Of a stretch of DNA of 5,460 bases, positions 1 to 4,935 are shown piece by piece; position 1 is the first letter of the stretch, and every line of letters begins with the position of its first letter. The translations under genes and the position numbers were made by a program. The stretch is from JACQID01 sp035289125. GTDB taxonomy: Archaea > Aenigmatarchaeota > Aenigmatarchaeia > GW2011-AR5. Location of the stretch: NCBI GenBank assembly GCA_035289125.1, contig DATDXW010000031.1, forward strand, positions 1-5,460, read 5' to 3'. The notes below the pieces were generated by a model. The model was given only the letters and a program-made list of their open reading frames with translations, searched no databases and was not told the DNA's origin.

Positions 1-27
1 TTTAACGAATTCCTCGCCATACTTCAT
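1..27 (-). CDS. Possible 5' end of a minus-strand gene, cut by the window edge
   Basis: Reading leftward from an ATG at 27-25, nine open codons give MKYGEEFVK before the window ends. The case for a real gene is the purine-rich GGAGGT at 43-38, ten bases before the ATG, which is a strong though slightly distant ribosome binding site, and the same orientation as the phosphodiesterase gene upstream. No function can be assigned from nine residues. The ATG directly abuts one arm of the hairpin at 28-99. It could also be a chance start. Confidence 0.4.
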
Positions 28-99
28 GGGGGAACCAACCTCCTCTGTTCTTTAGACCAATACAAAGAACTTGGTTGGAGGGAACAAGAAGGTTCCCCC
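28..99 (-). promoter_or_regulatory. Long imperfect hairpin in the presumed leader of the leftmost gene
   Basis: Three nested pairs of complementary segments occur in the right order: GGGGGAACC (28-36) with GGTTCCCCC (91-99), AACC (37-40) with GGTT (73-76), and GTTCTTT (47-53) with AAAGAAC (64-70), closing on a 10-base loop. CC 35-36 can pair either with the outer arm or with GG 77-78, so two registers compete. On the minus strand the last arm ends right at the ATG at 27, and the presumed SD (43-38) lies in the internal loop and adjoining stem. A leader RNA switch is one reading. A mobile or intergenic palindrome is another. No T-run follows, so a simple terminator is unlikely. Confidence 0.5.
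38..43 (-). promoter_or_regulatory. Shine-Dalgarno site of the leftmost partial gene
   Basis: GGAGGT on the minus strand (43 to 38), within a longer AGAGGAGGT run, lies ten bases before the ATG at 27. It matches the anti-SD complement well. It sits partly in the internal loop and partly in a stem of the hairpin at 28-99. Confidence 0.4.
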
Positions 100-141
100 A
101 CTCCTTATTTCAGCGGCTCAATATCCGATGTCGCATAACAC

Positions 142-1611
142 CTACATATAACCAAGATCACGAAGCTTCTTCTTCACGAGCTCTTCTTCACTTTTTGATA
201 TAGGATTACTGTTGCTTTCTGGTTTTGGAGCGTCTGAGTATTCCGGTTCCCTGTCGGTATTCAGCAGCTCTTTCAGCACCCTGCCGTCGCAGTCGCGCGG
301 CACGGGAATGGCCATCATATGAAGTATTGTGGGGGTCATATCCATTATGGAGGCGTTCACATTCACAGATTCTTTTATGTCCGGGCCAAAGCAGAGCATC
401 ATGCCGTCCGGGGCGAAAGTGTGGTAGCCTTTCCACACGGCACTCCCGGCTTTGGAGAATAGCGACACGGAGAAGTTTGTATTTATGGCATAATCATCGT
501 GCATGAGAAAGATTATATCCGGCATGCTGTCCATGAGCGGACCGTTATACTCCTCGTTCTTTATTTTTACTTCCCGGAATACCGGCACACCTTGCTCCTG
601 CAATGCTTTAAGCCCGTCCCTTATCCGAACCACTTTTTCTTTCTCCTTAACAAAAAGACTGAAATTGTTGAATCCCAGAAATGAAGGCTTTTCCTGCACG
701 TTCTTTATTATATTTTCCTGGTGCGGCACGAAGCGCTTCATCCAGCCAGGCACGTCGCCTTCCTTTGCGAGCCAGCCAAGAAGCTTTTTTCCTAACGGGT
801 AAATCACTATCTTTATCCTTTCGACAAGCCCGACTTTTATGTAGCCATTTTTCATGAGCCACGTGTTTATATGGAAATATTTTTTCGGCGCCCCGTGGAA
901 GCCATGATCGGAAATTATGAAGAAATTCGCGTCCGGAAACTCGTTGCATATTCTTTTTACGCACGTGTCAAGAGTCTCATAATAATTGCCGAGCGCGGCA
1001 TCATCGTCCCAGAAGAAATGCTGGAAGCGGTCATTCTCGTCAAGGAGCACGAAGCCGAAGTCCGTGTCATGCTTGCGCATCATTTCAATGAACAGCGACG
1101 CTTTGTTCACGGTCATTTCCGCTATTCTCTCCGCGGTTTTTATACGGCCGTTCTTTTTCAGGTATTCTATTGTGTTCATGTCTTCCAGCAATTCCCGGGC
1201 TCTTGGCGCGTCCTCTTCAGGCCATGCGATAGCATCGTTCACCGATGGTCTGCCTATCCCTGAAAAATAGAACCCGTTTATTCTTTTAGGCGGGAAGGAT
1301 ATCGGTGGGCATATTACTCCTGCCCGGATGCCGGCGGCCGAGAGTATGTCCCATATTTCTGCTTCCTTGATGTCGCCTGATCCGACCATTCTGCCGGAAA
1401 ATGGCTTCGTTTCCCAAGATATGATGCCGTGTTTGCCGGGGTTCTTGCCCGTGGCAAAGGATGTCCATGCCGCTGCCGAGCCCGTAGGCATGACCGTGCG
1501 CAGGGCGCCCCACGAGCCTTTCGTTTTCATGGAATAAAGGAACGGCATCCTTTCTGAAAATGTATCAAGCGACTTCCATGTGCCGCCATCTATGCCAATC
1601 ACTATGTGCAT
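142..1611 (-). CDS. Type I phosphodiesterase / alkaline phosphatase superfamily protein
   Basis: A 489-residue metal-dependent phosphoester hydrolase or transferase of the type I phosphodiesterase/nucleotide pyrophosphatase family. The substrate is unknown. The expected motif order is complete. GIDGGTW starts the domain (metal Asp8). PTGSAAAWTSFATGKNPGKHG (42-62) places Ser45 at the nucleophile position. ENDRFQHFFW gives metal ligands Asp194 and His198. SDHG gives Asp235 and His236. A GYHTFAPDG segment gives His397, and MDMTPTILHM follows at 423-432. The catalytic fold begins at residue 3, with no signal peptide or clear membrane helix, so it is probably cytoplasmic; residues 258-282 are hydrophobic and basic and might touch a membrane. 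The tail after about 452 is polar and disordered-looking, ending in VKKKLRDLGYM, the Leu-Gly-Tyr tail known in many sulfatase-like proteins. The ATG at 1611 lacks an SD but has a TATA-like box about 27 bases upstream. It could be a hydrolase or a phospho-group transferase. Confidence 0.9.
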   Translation of the reverse strand: MHIVIGIDGGTWKSLDTFSERMPFLYSMKTKGSWGALRTVMPTGSAAAWTSFATGKNPGKHGIISWETKPFSGRMVGSGDIKEAEIWDILSAAGIRAGVICPPISFPPKRINGFYFSGIGRPSVNDAIAWPEEDAPRARELLEDMNTIEYLKKNGRIKTAERIAEMTVNKASLFIEMMRKHDTDFGFVLLDENDRFQHFFWDDDAALGNYYETLDTCVKRICNEFPDANFFIISDHGFHGAPKKYFHINTWLMKNGYIKVGLVERIKIVIYPLGKKLLGWLAKEGDVPGWMKRFVPHQENIIKNVQEKPSFLGFNNFSLFVKEKEKVVRIRDGLKALQEQGVPVFREVKIKNEEYNGPLMDSMPDIIFLMHDDYAINTNFSVSLFSKAGSAVWKGYHTFAPDGMMLCFGPDIKESVNVNASIMDMTPTILHMMAIPVPRDCDGRVLKELLNTDREPEYSDAPKPESNSNPISKSEEELVKKKLRDLGYM

Positions 1612-1615
1612 AACG

Positions 1616-1645
1616 GAACTATTAGCGGAACGGATTTAATAGTTC
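1616..1645. promoter_or_regulatory. 9-bp perfect dyad, candidate operator of the phosphodiesterase gene
   Basis: GAACTATTA (1616-1624) is the exact reverse complement of TAATAGTTC (1637-1645), separated by 12 bases. The arms start 21 bases apart, about two helical turns, so they present on the same face of DNA. One arm overlaps the TATA-like box and the other lies just before the start codon. Both contain the TAATAG core also found upstream of the RHH and glycosyltransferase genes. Confidence 0.55.
1634..1641 (-). promoter_or_regulatory. TATA-like box of the phosphodiesterase gene
   Basis: On the minus strand TATTAAAT runs from 1641 to 1634, centred about 27 bases before the ATG at 1611. In archaea the start of transcription lies about that far downstream, so the mRNA would begin at or near the ATG. 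The bases just before the ATG (TTCCGTT) contain no SD, which fits a leaderless message. Read-through from the upstream gene is also possible, since no T-rich terminator is seen in the 44-base gap. Confidence 0.5.
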
Positions 1646-1655
1646 GCGGGACGCG

Positions 1656-2738
1656 TCAGAAGCGGTATTTCTTTTTTAGTTGTTGCGTCAAAAGCCTTTC
1701 CGTTTCATTGCGTGGCTTGTCCGCGGGCTTCATTTCGTCTGGGTCGGCGGCAAGGTCGTAAAATTCCCATTTTGCAGGCGTCTTGTAGTAAATCGCCTTG
1801 GCCTTCGGCAGGCGCGCGCAAAAAACATTATGCTCCTTGTGAGACGGCCATGGGCCTCCAAGCCCACCGGTTTCGGAAAACACGAGGCGATCTTTATCCA
1901 GCGAGAGCAGGGGTTCGCCGTCGGGTTTCTCGAAATTGTCATCATGCATGATTTTCAAAAGCTTCAGTATTGTAGGCATTATGTCCACGCTGCTTGCTTG
2001 GTAATCATTTTCAACGTGCTCTTGCCCCGGTATACTGAGCACGCAGAAAGTTTTGAGGGTATAGTCAAAGACGAAGCAGCCGTACATGCGCTCCCCGGGC
2101 TTCTCGCCAAGGCTCACGCCGTGATCGGACAATACGACGATTATGGAATTCTTGTCGTAGCCCAGCTTGGATATCTTGCCCAATATTTTCTCAAGATAGC
2201 GATTGCAGCCGGCCATGTAACCGTCGTAGCGTTTCCTGTTTTCTTCAGATGCTCCAAAGAATTCCGGCGCCATATCAGTATAGCGCTTCTGCACGTCGTT
2301 TATCAGCCTTGTGTGAATGTTGCTGTAGTGCAAATAAAGGAAGAATTTTCCTTTCAGGGATTCCAGAAGCGCCTCGTGGCGTTTTGCTAGGTCGTCCTTG
2401 TTCTCGTCGTGAATAGAAAAGGAATCGAAACCGTCCTTCGGCAATATGCTGTCGTTTATGACGTCTGCCGAGCAGTAATAGCCTGCGGCCTTAAGGTACT
2501 GGGTCAGCGTTTTGAACCGGTCTTTTTTGAAACGGAACATGTTGTAGTATGAATTGACGCCGTTCCTTGTCGGATAGGTGCCGGAAAAAACTGCGTGCAT
2601 GGATGCTATTGTATAGGGAGCCGCGGTTATTATGCCGGAATAGAATCTTGATTTGGATGCAAAGGAGCTGAGGGATTTTATCCTGCTTACGTGGTCGCGC
2701 CTGAGGCCGTCCACGGTTATCATTATGATGTTCATCAT
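1656..2738 (-). CDS. Sulfatase-fold hydrolase/transferase with Thr at the nucleophile position
   Basis: About 360 residues with the sulfatase branch of the alkaline phosphatase fold. The start IIMITVDGLRRDH carries metal Asp10; the second Asp usual in sulfatases (D-D) is Gly11. In PYTIASMHAVFSGTYP (41-56), Thr43 stands where sulfatases have the Cys or Ser that becomes formylglycine, so this is probably a phosphoesterase or phosphotransferase. YLHYSNIHT supplies His142, SDHG supplies Asp205 and His206, and SVDIMPTILKLL is the conserved later segment. FYDLAADPDE resembles the sulfatase C-terminal signature. No signal peptide or membrane segment is visible. The listed ATG (2738) overlaps the methyltransferase stop as ATGA. 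The next ATG (2735), giving 359 residues, has better spacing from the GGGGAG at 2746-2741 (5 rather than 2 bases) and may be the true start. Unlike the neighbouring phosphodiesterase it lacks the LGY tail. Confidence 0.88.
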   Translation of the reverse strand: MMNIIMITVDGLRRDHVSRIKSLSSFASKSRFYSGIITAAPYTIASMHAVFSGTYPTRNGVNSYYNMFRFKKDRFKTLTQYLKAAGYYCSADVINDSILPKDGFDSFSIHDENKDDLAKRHEALLESLKGKFFLYLHYSNIHTRLINDVQKRYTDMAPEFFGASEENRKRYDGYMAGCNRYLEKILGKISKLGYDKNSIIVVLSDHGVSLGEKPGERMYGCFVFDYTLKTFCVLSIPGQEHVENDYQASSVDIMPTILKLLKIMHDDNFEKPDGEPLLSLDKDRLVFSETGGLGGPWPSHKEHNVFCARLPKAKAIYYKTPAKWEFYDLAADPDEMKPADKPRNETERLLTQQLKKKYRF

Positions 2739-3487
2739 TTCTCCCCTATTGCGAAAGCCGCGTTGGTGTCTATCAACACGCGCCCGCCCGTCTTCCTCAC
2801 GTTATAATGCTTCTTAAATTTTTCGCTCCCGTTCACGTGAAGGTCCACTATTTTTTTCTTCACGTCTTCACCGAGAGTCCCGTCGTTGTCAAGCCAGTTC
2901 AGCAAGTCAAAATGCGGATCCCTGACTACGCGCACGGACACTTTCGCGAATCCCGCGTCCCGGAGAAGTTTTTTCATGTCGTCCGGCACGAACGTGATGC
3001 GCGTTTCTTTGAGCGCAAATATTTTTTCAAAATCAGCCTTGAGGCTGGGATGCGGTGGCACCCCTTCCTGCAATATGAACTTTCCGCCTTTCTTGAGTAC
3101 CCGAAGGCATTCCTTCGCGGCTTTTAGGCGGTCTTCTGGGGAAAGGATATTGTGGAAAACGTTCCTCGCAGTGACGCGATCGTAGTTTGCATCAGGAATT
3201 TGCATGGTCCTTACGTCGCCTTCCTTATAGGAAACGTTCTTGCAGCCGCTGAATGCCATAGAAAGCATTTCTGGTGATATGTCTATGCCGTGCACTTCCT
3301 TGACGTGCGGCGCGATGGTAACGGCCACTGCTCCCGTCCCTGTGCCGGCATCAAGAACTATATGATGCGGGGCGAAATCGCCGTGCTTTATCATTGCGTT
3401 CTTCAGGTTGTCGTTATTCACCCATTTCAGGTTGTTATACGTCTTAGCCCGAGCTTTCCATACTTTTTTCTGATCAGTTTCCAGCAT
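2735..3487 (-). CDS. Class I SAM-dependent methyltransferase
   Basis: A 250-residue Rossmann-fold methyltransferase of the Methyltransf_11/UbiE-like type. Motif I is VLDAGTGTGAVA (44-55), the SAM-binding glycine loop. HGIDISPEML follows, with Asp69 in the position that binds the SAM ribose. EGDV with Asp91 is the adenine-side acidic position, YDRVTARNVFHNI (102-114) is motif IV, and ECLRVLKKGGKFILQEG is motif V/VI. The C-terminal third (LLRDAGF, then a basic region) is the usual variable substrate part. The substrate is not shown by the sequence; the context suggests a sugar, lipid-linked glycan or small metabolite. The ATG at 3487 follows the RHH stop directly (TGA then ATG), with GGTGAG at 3496-3491 as SD. 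Its own stop overlaps the next gene's start, so translation of the three genes is probably coupled. Confidence 0.9.
   Translation of the reverse strand: MLETDQKKVWKARAKTYNNLKWVNNDNLKNAMIKHGDFAPHHIVLDAGTGTGAVAVTIAPHVKEVHGIDISPEMLSMAFSGCKNVSYKEGDVRTMQIPDANYDRVTARNVFHNILSPEDRLKAAKECLRVLKKGGKFILQEGVPPHPSLKADFEKIFALKETRITFVPDDMKKLLRDAGFAKVSVRVVRDPHFDLLNWLDNDGTLGEDVKKKIVDLHVNGSEKFKKHYNVRKTGGRVLIDTNAAFAIGEK
2741..2746 (-). promoter_or_regulatory. Shine-Dalgarno that decides the sulfatase-fold gene start
   Basis: GGGGAG (2746-2741) lies inside the end of the methyltransferase gene. It is 2 bases from the first ATG (2738) and 5 bases from the second (2735). The second spacing is more usual, which favours a TGATG one-base overlap and a protein beginning MNIIMITVDG. 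Confidence 0.5.
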
Positions 3488-3715
3488 TCACTCACCCAGA
3501 TAGCCGAGGGATCGTAGCCTCGCCTTGATTTTTCTTTCCATGTCCTTGTCCATCGTTTTCTCCCCCTCGGAAAGTATCATCCTCATCACGAAGACCACGA
3601 ACTGGGAAACGTTTGGGAAGCCCGTTTCCTCTATGAGGCCCTGCAGCTTTTCGTAAAGATTCTTTGGAATGGAAATGGTCTTATAGCCTATCTTCCTTGA
3701 ACTCTTTACTTTCAT
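3488..3715 (-). CDS. Small ribbon-helix-helix protein with an LGYL tail
   Basis: A 75-residue protein whose first two thirds fit the RHH (CopG/MetJ/Arc) DNA-binding fold: basic arm 1-10, beta strand YKTISI (11-16), helix A 18-31, Gly32 turn, helix B about 35-49. RHH proteins dimerise and insert paired strands into the major groove; Lys12, Ser15 and neighbours would contact DNA. An acidic/basic linker (50-60) leads to KIKARLRSLGYLGE, similar to the C-terminus of the phosphodiesterase encoded at 142-1611. It is the first gene of a packed set with the methyltransferase and the sulfatase-fold enzyme. The ATG has no SD, but a TATA box is centred 30 bases upstream, implying a leader of only a few bases. 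A 10-bp tandem repeat between them looks like its own operator. A DNA-binding regulator is the likeliest role; with a sulfatase-type tail it might instead be an adaptor. Confidence 0.82.
   Translation of the reverse strand: MKVKSSRKIGYKTISIPKNLYEKLQGLIEETGFPNVSQFVVFVMRMILSEGEKTMDKDMERKIKARLRSLGYLGE
3491..3496 (-). promoter_or_regulatory. Shine-Dalgarno of the methyltransferase gene
   Basis: GGTGAG (3496-3491), inside the last codons of the RHH gene, lies 3 bases before the ATG at 3487. GGTGA is complementary to the conserved 3' end of 16S rRNA. The RHH stop codon fills the gap between the site and the start, so the ribosome that finishes RHH can reinitiate here. Confidence 0.5.
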
Positions 3716-3733
3716 AATAGATAATAATAGATA
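3714..3733. repeat. Exact 10-bp tandem repeat, candidate RHH operator
   Basis: ATAATAGATA occurs twice with no gap (3714-3723 and 3724-3733). The period is one DNA helical turn, so both copies face the same side. The first copy overlaps the RHH start codon and the pair covers the expected transcription start, between the TATA box and the gene. RHH repressors commonly bind as adjacent dimers to closely spaced short repeats, so autorepression fits. The low complexity of the sequence is a caution. Confidence 0.6.
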
Positions 3734-3740
3734 ACATCAA

Positions 3741-3749
3741 AAATATAAA
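3741..3749 (-). promoter_or_regulatory. TATA box of the RHH-methyltransferase-sulfatase-fold operon
   Basis: TTTATATTT on the minus strand (3749-3741) is a near-ideal archaeal TATA box, centred 30 bases before the RHH ATG. Transcription would start about three or four bases before the ATG. The sequence just upstream of it (from 3750 to 3760) is GC-rich and does not show an obvious purine-rich BRE. Confidence 0.65.
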
Positions 3750-3777
3750 GGCCCCGTACGAGAAAAAACTCAATAAA

Positions 3778-3793
3778 CTTTAATAGGTTAAAG
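3778..3793. promoter_or_regulatory. TATA-like box of the glycosyltransferase within a perfect palindrome
   Basis: CTTTAA (3778-3783), a four-base spacer TAGG, and TTAAAG (3788-3793) form a perfect 6-bp inverted repeat. CTTTAATAG (3778-3786) doubles as a TATA-like box centred about 25 bases before the ATG at 3807, and A-rich DNA upstream could serve as BRE. The TAATAG core of the other two candidate operators is present (3781-3786). A protein bound here would block promoter recognition directly. Confidence 0.5.
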
Positions 3794-3806
3794 CGAACTG
3801 TTTGGT

Positions 3807-4931
3807 ATGGACATAAAATACGTTCATTCCGTCTGTTCGGAGATACCTCGCGGAGGCGTTGGGGGCATAGCATATCATGCCATGGACCAGATGAACAGGC
3901 GCGGCTTTTTGAAGAAAGGGTTCATCATGAACCAGAACAAGGGCGGAAACGTAGGGCCTTTGACAAGATTTTTCTTTCCGCCAAAGCCCCCGTATTTTCC
4001 CATAGATGCATACTATTCCATAAGAAACGTGCTTTTTGACAACTTTGTTGCCGGCATGCTGCCAAAAGACGCAAACATATTTCACGGATGGATAGGGCAC
4101 GGCATGAAATCCTTTAAGAGGGCAAGGGATCTTGGCATAAGGACCGTCACGCATGGCGCATCCCTCCATCCAGTGGACCAGAACAAGATATTGGTGGAGG
4201 AATTCGCAAAATACAAAATCAATGACGCGCCGCTTTCCGCAAAGACGGTGGACAAGTACGTGAAAGAACTAAGGAACGTGGAATACATAGCCGCATCCTG
4301 CGATGTTTCGAGGGAAAGCTTCATAGAAAACGGGTATCCTGAAGAGAACGTTTTTGAAACGCCTTTTGGGGTGGATGCGGAAAAATACACGCCCGGCAAG
4401 AAATCTGACGACGTTTTCAGGGCGATCTTTATCGGGACAATAGGACTGAGGAAGGGGCCGCAATATCTTCTTGATGCGTGGACTTCATGGAATGCCGATA
4501 ACAAGGAGCTTGTCATGCTTGGCCCGATAGAAAACACTATTGCCCCTATAATGGCTCCGTTCAAAGACGCCAAGCAAGTCAGGTGGGTCAAATGGAGCGA
4601 CGACCTCAAGCGAATGTGCAACCAATCTTCGGTCTTCATATTGCCTGCCTTAGAGGAAGGCGGAACAACGCTGGCGCAAATGACCGCCATGGCATGCGGC
4701 CTTCCTTGCATAGTGACGCATGCCACTTATTTCCCGGTAAGGGACGGAAAGGAAGGCCTGATAATAGACGAAAGAAATGTGAAGCAGATAAAGGATTCGC
4801 TGAAATACTTCAGGGACAATCCTTCTGAAACCAAGCGCATGGGCAAGAATGCGAGAAAGCGCGCAGAAAAATACACGTGGGACTACTACGGCCAGACGCT
4901 TGAAAAAATGTTCAGGCAGATTATGGGATGA
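3807..4931 (+). CDS. GT-B glycosyltransferase, family 4-like
   Basis: A 374-residue retaining-type glycosyltransferase that would move a sugar from a nucleotide donor to a growing glycan at the inner face of the membrane. The N-terminal domain has the Gly-rich loop GGVGGIAYHAMDQM (16-29), followed by HGWIGHGMKSFKRARDLGI (93-111) and VTHGASLH (114-121), a pattern seen in family 4 enzymes. ETPFGVDAEKYTP (184-196) is the standard linker into the donor domain. FIGTIGLRKGPQYLLDAW (208-225) holds Arg215-Lys216 at the donor-phosphate position. PALEEGGTTLAQMTAMACGLP (280-300) matches the donor-binding E-x7-E region, but the second Glu is replaced by Thr293. No membrane helix is visible. The ATG has no convincing SD (GGT adjoins it), fitting a leaderless start from the TATA-like box at 3778. 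The donor sugar cannot be told. Confidence 0.9.
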   Translation: MDIKYVHSVCSEIPRGGVGGIAYHAMDQMNRRGFLKKGFIMNQNKGGNVGPLTRFFFPPKPPYFPIDAYYSIRNVLFDNFVAGMLPKDANIFHGWIGHGMKSFKRARDLGIRTVTHGASLHPVDQNKILVEEFAKYKINDAPLSAKTVDKYVKELRNVEYIAASCDVSRESFIENGYPEENVFETPFGVDAEKYTPGKKSDDVFRAIFIGTIGLRKGPQYLLDAWTSWNADNKELVMLGPIENTIAPIMAPFKDAKQVRWVKWSDDLKRMCNQSSVFILPALEEGGTTLAQMTAMACGLPCIVTHATYFPVRDGKEGLIIDERNVKQIKDSLKYFRDNPSETKRMGKNARKRAEKYTWDYYGQTLEKMFRQIMG

Positions 4932-4935
4932 TTTT

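Noticed and set aside
28..99. tRNA gene or Rho-independent terminator in the left intergenic region
   Set aside because: There is no T-arm or anticodon-arm consensus and no cloverleaf order. The outer stem is 9 bp but the inner arms nest rather than branch. No T-run follows the hairpin on either strand.
871..1263. Open plus-strand frame of 130 codons opposite the phosphodiesterase gene
   Set aside because: It is antisense to the conserved metal-ligand region (DRFQHFFW, SDHG), so selection acts on the minus frame. No domain is visible in its translation.
1680..2390. Open plus-strand frame of 236 codons opposite the sulfatase-fold gene
   Set aside because: The minus-strand frame carries ordered catalytic motifs (VDGLRRDH, SDHG, FYDLAADPDE). 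The plus-strand translation shows no domain and is biased in composition, as expected of an antisense shadow.
1656..2738. Annotation as a true sulfatase
   Set aside because: The formylglycine Cys/Ser is replaced by Thr43 and the second Asp of the first metal motif by Gly11.
3780..4169. Minus-strand frame of 129 codons extending into the divergent promoter
   Set aside because: It overlaps the N-terminal half-domain of the glycosyltransferase and the promoter palindrome, with a Cys/His/Tyr-rich translation lacking any motif.
4082..4726. Open minus-strand frame of 214 codons opposite the glycosyltransferase
   Set aside because: It lies wholly antisense to a gene with clear GT-B motifs and shows no recognisable domain or ribosome site.
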